Under the pieces are notes generated by a model that had not been told where the DNA came from, did not search any database, and saw only the letters and a list, made by a program, of their open reading frames with translations. The position numbers were made by a program, and so were the translations under genes. Positions 24,052 to 33,621 of a DNA stretch of 36,045 nucleotides are shown in pieces (within the stretch, counting starts at the first letter, position 1; the number at the start of each line of letters is the position of its first letter). Source of the stretch: Phycisphaerae bacterium (lineage in GTDB: Bacteria; Planctomycetota; Phycisphaerae; JAAYCJ01); assembly GCA_012729815.1 (NCBI GenBank), contig JAAYCJ010000047.1, positions 1 to 36,045 of the forward strand, written 5' to 3'.

Positions 24052-26235
24052 ATGATTGAGGAAGGCAGGACGTTTGTCTACGGGACTCACTACTGGCGGC
24101 CGCCCACGCCGCTGCGAGATACGCACGAGCGGAACCTGGCCCACATCAAGCACGACCTGGGGTTTGACCTCGTCAAGTTCCGGATGCTGTGGAACTGGCA
24201 CCATCGGGAGCCGGAGCGGTTCGCGTTCGACGAAGTCCACGAGATGTTCGACATCTGCGACCGGATCGGGCTGGCGGTGCTGATCGAGGTGAACCTGGAG
24301 TCGGCGCCATACTGGCTGGAGCGGGTTCATCCGGAGGCGAGGTACGTCAACGCCAACGGCCGGGCGATCGAACTGGGCAGCCAGGAGGCGACGCCGGGCG
24401 GCGGGCATCCGGGATTGTGCTTTCACCATCCGACGGTGGTCGAAGAGGCCCAGAGGTATCTGGTGCGGTTGGTGGACGAGTTCAAGGGGCGGCCCAGCCT
24501 GTACGCCTATGACTGCTGGAACGAGCCGCACCTGGAGCCGGCGTGGTGCAATATGATGTGGGGAAACACGGGCGATTTCACATTCTGCTACTGCGACGGT
24601 TCGCGGCGGGAGTTTCGGCAGTGGCTCCAGGGCGTCTACGGTGAGATCGACGTGTTCAACGAGGCGTGGGGCCGGGCGTACACGGATTTCGAGCAGGTCA
24701 GTCCGCCGATTCTGCAGGGGAACTATGCCGACTGGCTGGACTGGTTTCGGTTCTGGTTCGATTCACTGGCCGAGAACATGGCCTGGCGGGTGCGGACGAT
24801 CAAGGGACGCGATCCGAATCGGCAGGTCATCAGCCATTCCGGCGCGGTGCCGCCGGTGTTGCCGCGGGCGGGCGCGGTGATCCACAACTGGAAGTTCGCC
24901 GAGCCGGTGGACAAGTGGGGTACGAGCTTCGCGCCGCAGGCGTTCGGCTGGCCGCTCTCGACGTGCGCAATGGTGGCCGAGGTGACGCGCGGGGCGGCGC
25001 GGGGCAAGGACTTCTGGATCAGCGAAATGCCGGGCGGGGCGTCGAACATACGCGGTTTCCGCCGGAGTTGGCCGCCGCAGCCGGAACACTACCGGCTGTG
25101 GAACTGGTTGACGGCGGCTCACGGATCGCGAGGAACGATGCACTGGTCGTATCTGCCGGAGCGGACGGGCCAGGAGGCGGGCGGGTACGGGATGATGCGG
25201 CCGGACGGGACGGACAATCCGCGGTCGTTGGCGATCGCCGAGACAGCGCGGCGGCTGAAGCGGCACGAGGACGTGATCATGGGCTGGACGCCTCCGACGC
25301 AGGTGGCGGTGCTGTACGATCCGGACATATCGAGCCTGCTGTTCGCAATGGAGTTGACGGATGAGAGGTACGGCAAGACGCACACCGGGTACTACCGGGC
25401 GATCTGGTCGGCGGACCTGCTGGCGCGGTATCTGACGCCGGAGACGCTGGATGACGTGCGCGAGCCGGTGCTGATCGCGCCGATGATGCTGGTGATGGAC
25501 GATGCGACAGCGGAGAAGCTGGCACGGTACGTACGGGACGGCGGGACGCTGATCCTGGAGACGCGGACCGGGCTTTTCGACCGGCACGGGTACATGCGGG
25601 CGACGCTGCCGGCGGGGGCGCTGGCGGAAGCGGCGGGCGTGGTCGAGGGCGAAGCGGTCTGTTCGGATCCGGAGAACCAGCCGACGGTTCCGACCGCGGA
25701 CGGGCGGATTCTGGTCGATCCGGACGCCGACCTGCCCGATCTGGACCCGATTTCGCTGGGTCCGCCGATCGCGTTCAGCGAACCGGTCAAGACCTCGGTT
25801 CGGGCACATGGCTACCTTGCCCCGCTGGAACTGCGCGGAGCGAGGCCGATCGCGGCGTGGGGGAGCCTGACGCTTGGCGCTCACCATGCGTACGGGCGTG
25901 GGCAGGTGTATACGATCGGCACGTACCTGGGACTGGCGATGGACAAGCGGATCGCCGAAGCGGTGGACCTCGTGCGGACGATCCTGTTGAGGCACGCGAG
26001 GCCGGTCGTTCGCGGCAACCGGCTTCGGCCGCGGATGATCGGAGATGGCGAGCGGGCGATTCTGGCGGTGTTCAACGACCATCGGCGCGAGGCGGTCACG
26101 GAGGCGGTGCCGGTTCCGGAGCGGTATATGATGGCGACGGATCTGTATACGCGTGAGGCGGTGGCCGTGGTCGGTCAGGCCGTGGAGTTGACGGTTCCGG
26201 CTGAGGATTGCCGGATTCTGCTGCTGGAGCGGTGA
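24052..26235 (+). CDS. Glycoside hydrolase family 42 beta-galactosidase
   Basis: A retaining beta-galactosidase of clan A, 727 residues, close to the family norm. The TIM barrel covers residues about 8-385: the N-terminal YGTHYWRPP, the acid/base Glu158 in DCWNEPH, and the nucleophile Glu325 in WISEMPGG. Residues about 400-610 form the trimerisation (glutamine-amidotransferase-like) domain, seen from VAVLYDPD to EKLARYVRDGGTLILETRTG. A small C-terminal beta domain ends the protein. No signal peptide is present, so it acts on imported oligosaccharides. A GAGGG site 5 bases before ATG 24052 supports the start. It has its own promoter and no adjacent sugar transporter. Specificity beyond beta-galactoside-like substrates cannot be told. 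Confidence 0.92.
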   Translation: MIEEGRTFVYGTHYWRPPTPLRDTHERNLAHIKHDLGFDLVKFRMLWNWHHREPERFAFDEVHEMFDICDRIGLAVLIEVNLESAPYWLERVHPEARYVNANGRAIELGSQEATPGGGHPGLCFHHPTVVEEAQRYLVRLVDEFKGRPSLYAYDCWNEPHLEPAWCNMMWGNTGDFTFCYCDGSRREFRQWLQGVYGEIDVFNEAWGRAYTDFEQVSPPILQGNYADWLDWFRFWFDSLAENMAWRVRTIKGRDPNRQVISHSGAVPPVLPRAGAVIHNWKFAEPVDKWGTSFAPQAFGWPLSTCAMVAEVTRGAARGKDFWISEMPGGASNIRGFRRSWPPQPEHYRLWNWLTAAHGSRGTMHWSYLPERTGQEAGGYGMMRPDGTDNPRSLAIAETARRLKRHEDVIMGWTPPTQVAVLYDPDISSLLFAMELTDERYGKTHTGYYRAIWSADLLARYLTPETLDDVREPVLIAPMMLVMDDATAEKLARYVRDGGTLILETRTGLFDRHGYMRATLPAGALAEAAGVVEGEAVCSDPENQPTVPTADGRILVDPDADLPDLDPISLGPPIAFSEPVKTSVRAHGYLAPLELRGARPIAAWGSLTLGAHHAYGRGQVYTIGTYLGLAMDKRIAEAVDLVRTILLRHARPVVRGNRLRPRMIGDGERAILAVFNDHRREAVTEAVPVPERYMMATDLYTREAVAVVGQAVELTVPAEDCRILLLER

Positions 26236-26261
26236 GGGACGTTTGCCCTGTCGTTTTGCGT

Positions 26262-26290
26262 TTGATTCGCCTTTGGGCGGCATTTAACAT
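26262..26290 (+). promoter_or_regulatory. Promoter for nnrE
   Basis: TTGATT (26262-26267) and TAACAT (26285-26290) are 17 bases apart. The transcript would start near 26297, about 29 bases before ATG 26326. Confidence 0.5.
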
Positions 26291-26325
26291 GGGTGAAATA
26301 CACGGGTAATCACGGGGGTGTTGAG

Positions 26326-27000
26326 ATGGAAAAGCGAATTCTGACCCGAGAGCAGGTCCGCAGCATCGACAAGCGGGCGGTCGACGAATACGAGATGCCC
26401 AGCATCATCCTGATGGAGAATGCCGGGCGGAGCGCAGCCGACCTGATCCGGGCCGACTACGACAAGCTGGCTGTCAAGCGGGTAGCGGTCTTTGCCGGAC
26501 CGGGCAACAACGGCGGCGACGGGTTTGTGATCGCCCGGCACCTGCATAACGCCGGATGGCGGGTGCGGGTCATTCTGACGGTTGCCGAGTCGCAGCTCAA
26601 GGGCGACGCGCAGACGAACTACCGGATCATCCGGCACGCGGCAATTCCGATCGAGACGGTTGACGTCGCGGATGGGACGCTTAAGTGGACGGAACTGGTG
26701 GTCGACGCGCTGTTGGGGACGGGGTTTTCCGGCGAGGTGCGTTCGCCGCTGGATGAGTTGATCGACAAGATCAACGACTCGGGCAAACCGGTGATCGCGG
26801 TGGACACGCCGTCGGGCTTGGACTGCCAGACGGGCTGGCCAGCCAGGAGCGCCATTCGGGCGTCGATGACGGTGACGTTCGTCGCGATCAAGTCGGGTCT
26901 GGTCGAGCAGACCGCACAAGGATACGTGGGCAACGTGGTGACGGCGGATATCGGAGTACCGAAGGAACTGATCGACAAAGTCACCGCGGGCGGGTCCTGA
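26326..27000 (+). CDS. nnrE: NAD(P)H-hydrate epimerase (YjeF_N domain)
   Basis: Repairs damaged NAD(P)HX by interconverting its R and S epimers. The 224-residue protein is a YjeF_N Rossmann-like domain alone. Motifs seen are ILMENAGRSAADLI, VFAGPGNNGGDGFVIARHL, VDALLGTGFSGEVRSP and VIAVDTPSGLD. The dehydratase (carbohydrate-kinase) domain fused in E. coli YjeF/Nnr is missing, so a separate dehydratase must lie elsewhere. ATG 26326 is chosen because the residues from the upstream frame start (26293) fall beyond the family's normal N-terminus and would overlap the predicted transcript start. pdxJ follows about 100 bases later with its own promoter. Confidence 0.9.
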   Translation: MEKRILTREQVRSIDKRAVDEYEMPSIILMENAGRSAADLIRADYDKLAVKRVAVFAGPGNNGGDGFVIARHLHNAGWRVRVILTVAESQLKGDAQTNYRIIRHAAIPIETVDVADGTLKWTELVVDALLGTGFSGEVRSPLDELIDKINDSGKPVIAVDTPSGLDCQTGWPARSAIRASMTVTFVAIKSGLVEQTAQGYVGNVVTADIGVPKELIDKVTAGGS

Positions 27001-27042
27001 TCGGCTTGGTTTTGGCGGGCGCAGTCGCTCGGGGCAAAAGCG

Positions 27043-27071
27043 TTGCCATCGGCCGGGTTCGGTCTTATGAT
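27043..27071 (+). promoter_or_regulatory. Promoter for pdxJ
   Basis: TTGCCA (27043-27048) and TATGAT (27066-27071), each five of six to consensus, are 17 bases apart in the nnrE-pdxJ gap. Confidence 0.6.
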
Positions 27072-27101
27072 AGGGGGGTCTTGTGAACCAGGAGGCAGAC
27101 T

Positions 27102-27830
27102 ATGGCTGGTTTGGGCGTGAATATCGACCACGTCGCGACGGTTCGTCAGGCCCGTCGGACGGATGAACCCGATCCGGTATGGGCGGCCGTCGAGGCGGAA
27201 CTCGGCGGGGCCGACGGGATCACCGTGCACCTGCGCGAGGACCGGCGGCACATCAATGACCGGGACGTCGAGCTGCTGCGGCGGACGGTGGCGGTCAAGC
27301 TGAACCTGGAGATGTCGATCCAGCCGAAGATCGTATCGATCGCGGCCGACGTGAAACCCGACCAGTGCACTCTGGTGCCTGAAAAGCGAGAGGAGATCAC
27401 GACCGAGGGCGGCTTGGACGTGGTGAAGCTCAAACGGCGGGTCGGTGTGGCGGTGGACCGGCTGCACAAGGCCGGGTGCGAAGTCAGCGCGTTCATCGAG
27501 CCGGCCGAGGATCAGCTTCGGACGTGCGCCAATCTCGGATTCGATGCGGTGGAACTGTGGACCGGTGGTTTCGCGAATGCCAAAACCTCCAGGGCCAGGC
27601 AACTGGCCCTGGGGGCGCTGGCCAAGTCGCTCGACCTGGGCCTGGAACTGGGGCTGGTGGTTCACGGCGGGCACGGACTGACGTATCGGAATATCGAGCC
27701 GGTGGCGCGGATGCCCGGTTTTGCCGAATTCAATATCGGCCATACGATCATTTCGCGGGCGGTCTTTGTCGGCCTCCGTGAGGCGGTTCGCCAGATGAAG
27801 GAACTGCTGATCCGGTTTGGGCCGAAGTAG
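27102..27830 (+). CDS. pdxJ: Pyridoxine 5'-phosphate synthase PdxJ
   Basis: Condenses 1-deoxy-xylulose 5-phosphate with 3-hydroxy-1-aminoacetone phosphate to pyridoxine 5'-phosphate (DXP-dependent vitamin B6 route). At 242 residues it has the usual length. Motifs are [15 protein letters not shown] at the start, [44 protein letters not shown] and [13 protein letters not shown], with [16 protein letters not shown] at the end. An AGGAGG site 6 bases before the ATG is the strongest in the window. dapA follows after 29 bases and probably shares the transcript. Along with ispE, this gene shows that DXP is made in the cell. Confidence 0.96.
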   Translation: MAGLGVNIDHVATVRQARRTDEPDPVWAAVEAELGGADGITVHLREDRRHINDRDVELLRRTVAVKLNLEMSIQPKIVSIAADVKPDQCTLVPEKREEITTEGGLDVVKLKRRVGVAVDRLHKAGCEVSAFIEPAEDQLRTCANLGFDAVELWTGGFANAKTSRARQLALGALAKSLDLGLELGLVVHGGHGLTYRNIEPVARMPGFAEFNIGHTIISRAVFVGLREAVRQMKELLIRFGPK

Positions 27831-27859
27831 GTTTTCGATCTTTGGAGGTTACGACAGAG

Positions 27860-28735
27860 ATGTTCAGCGGAACGTACGTCGCGCTGGTTACGCCGTTCAA
27901 GAACGGCAAGGTCGATTTCAACACGCTCGATCGGCTGGTGGACATGCACGTGGAGGCGGGAATCGCCGGAGTCGTCCCGTGCGGGACGACCGGCGAATCG
28001 CCTACGCTCGACCACCAGGAGCACGATCAGGTCATCGAACGCGTGGTCAAGCGGGCGGGCAAGCGGATCCACGTGATGGCGGGGACCGGGTCGAACTCGA
28101 CGGCCGAGGCGATCCAACTTACCAAACACGCGGAGGCGGCGGGTGCGGACAGTTCGCTCCAGGTCGCCCCGTACTACAACAAGCCGACGCAGAAGGGGCT
28201 CTACGAGCACTACAAAGCGATCGCGGAGTCGACGTCGTTGCCGATCGTGATCTACAACATTCCCGGCCGATGCGGCGTCGAGATTGCGGTCGAGACGCTG
28301 GTCGAGCTGTCGAGGATCAAGAACATCGTCGCGGTCAAGCACGCGACCGGTTCGATGGACGGGGCCTCAGCCCTGCGGACGGCGTGTGACCTGGAGATCC
28401 TCTCGGGCGACGATTCGATGACGCTGCCGCTGATGAGCATCGGCGGGACGGGCGTGATCTCGGTGATCGCCAACGTCGTCCCCGGCGACGTGAAGGCGAT
28501 GACGGACGCGGCGTTGGCCGGCGACTTCCGGACGGCGGAGCGGCTTCACCGCAAGATGTTCGCCCTGGCCAAGGGCATGCTGTCGCTGGCGACAAATCCG
28601 ATCCCGGTGAAGTCGGCGATGGCGATGCTGGGAATGTGTGAGGGAGAGCTTCGACTGCCGCTGTGGCCGATGGATGAGCCGCAGCAGAAGAAGCTGCGGG
28701 CGGCGTTGGTGGAGTATGGGTTGCTCAAGGGATGA
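27860..28735 (+). CDS. dapA: 4-hydroxy-tetrahydrodipicolinate synthase DapA
   Basis: Condenses pyruvate and aspartate semialdehyde in the lysine/diaminopimelate pathway. The 291-residue TIM barrel has VALVTPFKNGKVD at the N-terminus, the pyruvate-binding GTTGESPTL, the proton-relay Tyr132 in VIYNIPGR, and the Schiff-base Lys160 in IVAVKHATG. In most DapA the lysine is followed by Glu (KEATG); here it is His, which also occurs in some annotated homologues and does not remove the catalytic residues. ATG 27860 is preferred to TTG 27842; GGAGG lies 11 bases upstream, slightly far. It follows pdxJ closely and is followed by a lipoprotein gene 25 bases later. Confidence 0.94.
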   Translation: MFSGTYVALVTPFKNGKVDFNTLDRLVDMHVEAGIAGVVPCGTTGESPTLDHQEHDQVIERVVKRAGKRIHVMAGTGSNSTAEAIQLTKHAEAAGADSSLQVAPYYNKPTQKGLYEHYKAIAESTSLPIVIYNIPGRCGVEIAVETLVELSRIKNIVAVKHATGSMDGASALRTACDLEILSGDDSMTLPLMSIGGTGVISVIANVVPGDVKAMTDAALAGDFRTAERLHRKMFALAKGMLSLATNPIPVKSAMAMLGMCEGELRLPLWPMDEPQQKKLRAALVEYGLLKG

Positions 28736-28760
28736 AAGAACCTTTTAGAAGGGGAGATAC

Positions 28761-29312
28761 ATGTCCAGGTACAGACGGCTGTTGGTGCTGATCGCGATGC
28801 CGGTGGTTCTGTCGGGCTGCTCGACTGCGGCCAAGGAGGCCTACTATACGGTTCGCGGTCCGCAGGCGAACGTTCTGGTCATTCGTCCGGTGGCGGATAC
28901 CCTGGCCGGGTATGACAGTTTCACCGTCGAGCCGATCGTCAGCGAGTTGGAGGGGGTGCTGCCGGCTGGGACGCCGCAGCTCGTCCAGGATCGGATCGCG
29001 GTCCGGCTCCAGCGCAAGACGCGGTTGGAGAACACCGGCTCGAGGCCGATCGTGATCAAGGGGCAGATCGTGTACGCCGAGATCAAGGGGATCGGCGGCA
29101 CGCTGGCCAGTCCGGGACAGGAGTTGGTCTGCCACATCGCCCTGTTCGACTCGGCTGACAACCTGCTGGGCTGGGCCGCCATCGCGGGCAAGACCAAATC
29201 GCGCGTGCGCGGAACGCTGGACGAGGACGCCTTGGCCGAAGGGGTCGCCAAAGGGGTCGAGGAGTGGCTGACCGACAACGGCGTTCCGGACCGTGAAGAG
29301 GACAAGGAGTAG
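28761..29312 (+). CDS. DUF4410-like lipoprotein
   Basis: A 183-residue lipoprotein. The signal peptide ends in VVLSGC with the lipidation cysteine at residue 20. The mature domain runs from YYTVRGPQANVLVIRP to EEWLTDNG and alternates strands and helices: a start with 'YDSFTVEPIVSELEGVLP', a middle with RPIVIKGQIVYAEI, and helix EDALAEGVAKGVEEWL at the end. This layout is like DUF4410-type envelope lipoproteins, but the match is by eye and not firm. A purine-rich GGGGAG site is 4 bases before the ATG. It is probably on the pdxJ-dapA transcript. Function is unknown. Confidence 0.7.
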   Translation: MSRYRRLLVLIAMPVVLSGCSTAAKEAYYTVRGPQANVLVIRPVADTLAGYDSFTVEPIVSELEGVLPAGTPQLVQDRIAVRLQRKTRLENTGSRPIVIKGQIVYAEIKGIGGTLASPGQELVCHIALFDSADNLLGWAAIAGKTKSRVRGTLDEDALAEGVAKGVEEWLTDNGVPDREEDKE

Positions 29313-29373
29313 CCGTCGTAGCGGCACAGAACGCGTGGAAGACGGGGAGACCTGCCCGGAGAGCGGATTCGCA

Positions 29374-29402
29374 TCGAAACCGCCGGCCGTTCCTGCTACA
29401 AT
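29374..29402 (+). promoter_or_regulatory. Promoter for the DUF202 gene
   Basis: TCGAAA (29374-29379) and TACAAT (29397-29402) are 17 bases apart; the -35 hexamer is identical to that proposed for ribBA. The leader would be about 32 bases. Confidence 0.45.
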
Positions 29403-29440
29403 TGGCGTGTTCGTTTACGACGGCGTTCCGGAGAGCCAAG

Positions 29441-29782
29441 ATGTCCAAGACCCCCTATTCCGCATTCGCGAACGGTAACCTGATCCTGCGCGACCTGCTG
29501 GCGATCGACCGGACGGTGCTGGCCAACGAGCGGACGTACCTGGCGTACGTCCGGACGGCGCTGGCGTTGATCATCACCGGGGCGTCGTTCATTCACTTTC
29601 TTAACTGGATTCCGGGGCAACTGGTCGGCTGGGCGATGGTCCCGATGGGCGTGGTCATCCTGGTCATCGGAACATGGCGATATCGCCAGGTCAAGATCGA
29701 CATTGAGCAGGTTCGCAACCTGCCTCCGCATCCCAACTATGCCGCAACCGGGCAGAAAACCGGCGACGAGGCGGATATTTAA
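29441..29782 (+). CDS. DUF202 family membrane protein (YidH-like)
   Basis: A 113-residue inner-membrane protein. The hallmark of DUF202 is present as LANERTYLAYVRTALALIITG (residues about 28-48), followed by a second hydrophobic segment (LVGWAMVPMGVVILVIGTW). The soluble N-terminus is short and the C-terminus is hydrophilic and cytoplasmic. ATG 29441 with GGAGAG 5 bases upstream replaces the longer frame from 29402, which would start upstream of the predicted transcript start. The GH38 gene follows by 24 bases. The molecular function of the family is not established. Confidence 0.88.
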   Translation: MSKTPYSAFANGNLILRDLLAIDRTVLANERTYLAYVRTALALIITGASFIHFLNWIPGQLVGWAMVPMGVVILVIGTWRYRQVKIDIEQVRNLPPHPNYAATGQKTGDEADI

Positions 29783-29806
29783 CCCCACTTCTGAAGGTTC
29801 ACCGAC

Positions 29807-32281
29807 ATGAAAACGATGCATCTGATCTGCAATGCGCACCTGGACCCCGTCTGGCTGTGGCAATGGCCGGAGGGCGCAGCCGAGGCGGTTTCGACATTCC
29901 GCGTGGCCGCCGACCTGTGCGAGCGGTTCGACGCCTTCATCTTCAACCACAATGAGGTGATCCTGTACCGCTGGGTTGAGGAGTACGAGCCGCCGTTGTT
30001 CGCCCGCATCCAGGACCTGGTGCGCCGCGGACGGTGGCACATCATGGGCGGATGGCATCTTCAGCCGGACTGCAATATGCCGTGCGGCGAGTCGTTCGTC
30101 CGGCAGGGCCTGACGGGCTTGGGCTATTTCCGCGAGAAGTTTGGCATCCGGCCGACCACGGCGATCAACTTCGATCCGTTCGGCCACTCGCGCGGGTTGG
30201 TCCAGATTCTGGCGAAGCTCGGGTACGATTCGTACCTGATCTGCCGGCCGGACCAGCGGCAGTGTCCGCTGCCCGCGGACGTGTTTCGGTGGGTCGGGCT
30301 GGACGGTTCCACATTGGTGGTTCATCGTTCGGCCGGCTACAATTCGCACCTGGGCCAGTCGCGTGAGAGAGTGGAGAGCCATCTGCGCGACCAGGCGGAG
30401 CGGGCGGTCGGCATGACGCTGTGGGGAGTGGGGAACCACGGCGGCGGGCCGTCGCGGTTGGACCTGGAGCAGTTGACGGAACTGATCGGCCGTACGCAGG
30501 AGCCGGCGATCCGTCACTCGACGCCGGAGGCGTACTTCGCCGAGCTGCGCGAGGGCGGTCCGGACCTGCCGCGGGTGGAGAAAGACCTGAATCCGTTCTC
30601 GGTCGGTTGCTATACATCGCAGATCCGCGTCAAGCAGGGGCACAGGCGCCTTGAGAACGAGCTGTACGCGACGGAAAAGATGCTTAGCGCCGCGGCGCTG
30701 CAGGGGCTGCTCGCGTATCCGCGGGCGGAGCTGGACGAGGCCCTGGCGGACCTGTTGACCTGCCAGTTCCACGACATCCTGCCGGGTTCGTCGATCGAGC
30801 CGGCCGAGGCGGACGCCCTGCGCCTGATGGATCATGGGCTGGAGATTCTCTCCCGCCTCAAGGCGCGGGCGTTCTTCGCGCTCGCCTCGGGCCAGCCGAA
30901 GGCCGAGCCGGACCACTACCCGATCCTCGTTTACAACCCGCATCCATTCCCGGTCGAGGCGGTGCTTGAGGCCGAATTTCAGCTTGCCGACCAGAATTGG
31001 AAAGACGAGTTCTCCATGCCGGTGGTGTGCCGCGACGGCGAGTCAACGCCGTGCCAGCCGGAAAAGGAGGAGGCAAACCTCAACCTCGATTGGCGCAAAC
31101 GCACGGTGTTCTCGGCCACGCTGGCCCCTTCGCAGATGAACCGGTTCGACTGCACGATCAAGGTTCTGCCGCGAAAGCCAAAACCGAGCGTCAAGGCCCG
31201 CGAGGGCATCTTTGCGTTCGAGACGGACGACCTGGACGTTGCCATCGGTGCGCGGACGGGACTGATCGAGCGCTGCCGCATCGGCGGAGTCGACGTCCTG
31301 AAAGCCGGAGCGGGCGCGGGTCTGGTGATCGCCGACAACGAGGACTCGTGGGGAATGACGGTCGATCGGTTCGAGGAGGTCGTCGGGGCTTTCAAGCTCG
31401 CCTCAGCCGGGCAGGCGGCGAAGATCGCGGGCGTTCGCAGGACGCGACTGGCCCCGGTGCGGGTGATTGAGGACGGCGACGTTCGCACCGTCATCGAATC
31501 GATCTTCGTCTACGGCAACTCGGCGCTGGTGCAGCGGTACAAGCTGCCGAAGCGCGGGCGGCAAATCGAGTTGGAGCTTCGGGTCCATTGGAACGAGAGG
31601 AACCGAATGCTCAAACTGACGCTGCCCAACATGCTGGAAGGGATCGAGTTCATCGGGCAGACCGCCTATGGCCATCAGCCGTTGCCCGCCGACGGACGCG
31701 AGGCGGTGGCCCAGAAGTGGGTGGCGGTGCTGGACCAGCGGCGCGACGTGGCGCTGACGTGCATCAACGAAGGGACGTACGGATGCGACTGCCGCGACGG
31801 CGAATTGCGGCTTTCGCTGCTGCGGTCGGCGGCCTATTCCGGCCACCCGATCCTGGATCGGCCCATCGTCCCGCAGGATCGGTACCTCTCGCGGATCGAC
31901 CAGGGTCTGCGGACGTTCCGACTCGTCCTCTCAGCCGGTCCGGTTGAAGGCGAGTTGGAGACGATCGATCGCCGCGCGCTGGCGTACAACGAGAAGCCGT
32001 ACGTTCTGGCGTTTTCGCCGTCGGGTCAGGGCAAGACGCTCGAGTCGCTGGCGACACTGTCGGATATGGCGGTGCAGATCGCCGCGTTCAAGATGGCGGA
32101 GAAGGGCGACGCCTTTGTCATCCGTCTGTTCAACCCGACCGCCGGGCCTCGTCGGACGACGTTGCGGCTGCCGATCCTCAACTTGGAACAAGACGTTTCG
32201 CTGTCGGCTTTTGAGATCCGGACGCTGAAGCTTGACGCGAAGGCGCGGACGCTGGCCGAGTCGACATTGCTTGAGGACTGA
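29807..32281 (+). CDS. Glycoside hydrolase family 38 alpha-mannosidase
   Basis: A retaining, zinc-dependent alpha-mannosidase of 824 residues without signal peptide, so cytoplasmic. The N-terminal catalytic domain has the zinc ligands His11 and Asp13 in NAHLDPVWLWQW, and the nucleophile Asp123 in INFDPFGHS. LWGVGNHGGGPS near residue 210 carries a further metal/substrate His. A helical bundle (about residues 280-360) with CQFHDILPGSSI matches the family. The C-terminal half is the GH38 beta-sandwich region (with EDSWGMTVDRFEE and TYGCDC). A GAAGG site lies 9 bases before the ATG. The stop is 10 bases from the convergent ribBA stop, and a small 5-base stem lies in between. Substrate linkage cannot be determined. 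Confidence 0.92.
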   Translation: MKTMHLICNAHLDPVWLWQWPEGAAEAVSTFRVAADLCERFDAFIFNHNEVILYRWVEEYEPPLFARIQDLVRRGRWHIMGGWHLQPDCNMPCGESFVRQGLTGLGYFREKFGIRPTTAINFDPFGHSRGLVQILAKLGYDSYLICRPDQRQCPLPADVFRWVGLDGSTLVVHRSAGYNSHLGQSRERVESHLRDQAERAVGMTLWGVGNHGGGPSRLDLEQLTELIGRTQEPAIRHSTPEAYFAELREGGPDLPRVEKDLNPFSVGCYTSQIRVKQGHRRLENELYATEKMLSAAALQGLLAYPRAELDEALADLLTCQFHDILPGSSIEPAEADALRLMDHGLEILSRLKARAFFALASGQPKAEPDHYPILVYNPHPFPVEAVLEAEFQLADQNWKDEFSMPVVCRDGESTPCQPEKEEANLNLDWRKRTVFSATLAPSQMNRFDCTIKVLPRKPKPSVKAREGIFAFETDDLDVAIGARTGLIERCRIGGVDVLKAGAGAGLVIADNEDSWGMTVDRFEEVVGAFKLASAGQAAKIAGVRRTRLAPVRVIEDGDVRTVIESIFVYGNSALVQRYKLPKRGRQIELELRVHWNERNRMLKLTLPNMLEGIEFIGQTAYGHQPLPADGREAVAQKWVAVLDQRRDVALTCINEGTYGCDCRDGELRLSLLRSAAYSGHPILDRPIVPQDRYLSRIDQGLRTFRLVLSAGPVEGELETIDRRALAYNEKPYVLAFSPSGQGKTLESLATLSDMAVQIAAFKMAEKGDAFVIRLFNPTAGPRRTTLRLPILNLEQDVSLSAFEIRTLKLDAKARTLAESTLLED

Positions 32282-32291
32282 GCCGGATCGG

Positions 32292-33551
32292 CTAGTCCAG
32301 CAGGTGGCCCATCTTGGTCTTCTTGGTGGCCTGGTAGTGCCGGTTAGCGGCCTGCGGCGGGATCTGGATCGGGGCCTGTCCGACCACCTTAAGGCCGTAG
32401 ACTTCGAGACGCGAAGTCTTCTTGGGGTTGTTGGTGAGGATCCGCACCTGTCGGCAGCCGAGGTCGCGGAGGATCTGGGCGCCGATGCCGTAGTCGCGCC
32501 GGTCGGCTGCGAACCCGAGTCGCAGGTTGGCCTCGACGGTGTCCAAGCCGCGTTCCTGGAGGGCGTAGGCGTGGAGCTTGTTGGCCAGGCCGATGCCGCG
32601 CCCCTCCTGCCTCAGGTAGACGACCGCCCCTTCGCCAGCCTCGGCGATCATCTTCATGGCGGACTGCAACTGCTCGCCGCAGTCGCACCGCATCGAGGCG
32701 AACACGTCGCCGGTGAGGCACTCCGAGTGGACCCGCACGAGGACCGGACGGTCGACCACCACCGGTTCGCCCTGCTCGTCGAGGCGGCCCAGTTCGCCCA
32801 TCGAAAGGGCCACGTGCGTGTGCTCGTCGGCCGGGCAGTGGTAGGCGGTCAGTTTGAACTCGCCGAACGGCGTGGGCAGGCTGACCTGTTCGATTCGTTT
32901 GACCAGGTGTTCCCGCTGCATCCGGTGCTGGATCAGGTCGGCCACGGAGCATATCCGCAGGCCGTGGCGCGTGGCGAACTCGATCAGGTCGCCCATGCGG
33001 GCCATGGTGCCGTCTTCGTTCATGATCTCAATGATGACCGCAGCGGGCTTGAGGCCGGCCAGGCGCGCCAGGTCGACCGAACCTTCGGTCTGGCCGGCTC
33101 GCACGAGCACGCCGCCGTCGCGGGCTCGCAGAGGGTTGATATGCCCGGGCCGGGTGAAGTCGGCGGCTTTGGCGTCGTCGGCGACCGCCCGCAGAATCGT
33201 CGTGGCGCGGTCGGAGGCGGAGACGCCGGTGGTCACGCCGAAACGGGGAGCGGCGTCGATGGTCACGGTGAACGCGGTGGCCATGGGGGCTGAGTTGTCC
33301 GGAGTCTGCGGATAGAGGTTCAGGCGGTCGCACATCTCAGCGGACATGGCCAGGCACAGGACGCCGCGGGCGTGCTTGAGCATGAAATTGACAAACTCCG
33401 GGCGCATCGCCTCAGCGGCGCAGACCAGGTCGCCTTCGTTCTCGCGGTGCTCGTCATCCACGAGGATGATCATCCGTCCGGCAGCCAGGTCGGCGGCGGC
33501 CTCGTCCACGGTCGCGAATACGTCTTTTCCGTTGTCGTCGGGGGTGGTCAT
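32292..33551 (-). CDS. ribBA: Bifunctional DHBP synthase / GTP cyclohydrolase II RibBA
   Basis: Supplies both precursors of riboflavin. Residues about 12-215 are the 3,4-dihydroxy-2-butanone 4-phosphate synthase, with [33 protein letters not shown] and [24 protein letters not shown]. Residues about 216-415 are GTP cyclohydrolase II, with [22 protein letters not shown] (the zinc cysteines) and [20 protein letters not shown]. At 419 residues it has the normal length. ATG 33551 has GGAG 6 bases upstream. The promoter leaves a leader of about 26 bases, too short for an FMN riboswitch, so any flavin control must be by another means. Divergent from the MgtC-like gene. Confidence 0.96.
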   Translation of the reverse strand: MTTPDDNGKDVFATVDEAAADLAAGRMIILVDDEHRENEGDLVCAAEAMRPEFVNFMLKHARGVLCLAMSAEMCDRLNLYPQTPDNSAPMATAFTVTIDAAPRFGVTTGVSASDRATTILRAVADDAKAADFTRPGHINPLRARDGGVLVRAGQTEGSVDLARLAGLKPAAVIIEIMNEDGTMARMGDLIEFATRHGLRICSVADLIQHRMQREHLVKRIEQVSLPTPFGEFKLTAYHCPADEHTHVALSMGELGRLDEQGEPVVVDRPVLVRVHSECLTGDVFASMRCDCGEQLQSAMKMIAEAGEGAVVYLRQEGRGIGLANKLHAYALQERGLDTVEANLRLGFAADRRDYGIGAQILRDLGCRQVRILTNNPKKTSRLEVYGLKVVGQAPIQIPPQAANRHYQATKKTKMGHLLD

Positions 33552-33583
33552 GGCTTACTCCACGGCATTCGCTCAAAAACAAA

Positions 33584-33612
33584 ATTATAGCGGAAAACCG
33601 CCCGGATTTCGA
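33584..33612 (-). promoter_or_regulatory. Promoter with perfect -10 for ribBA
   Basis: Minus-strand TATAAT (33584-33589) and TCGAAA (33607-33612) are separated by 17 bases; the transcript would start near 33577. Confidence 0.55.
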
Positions 33613-33621
33613 TACGGTCGC

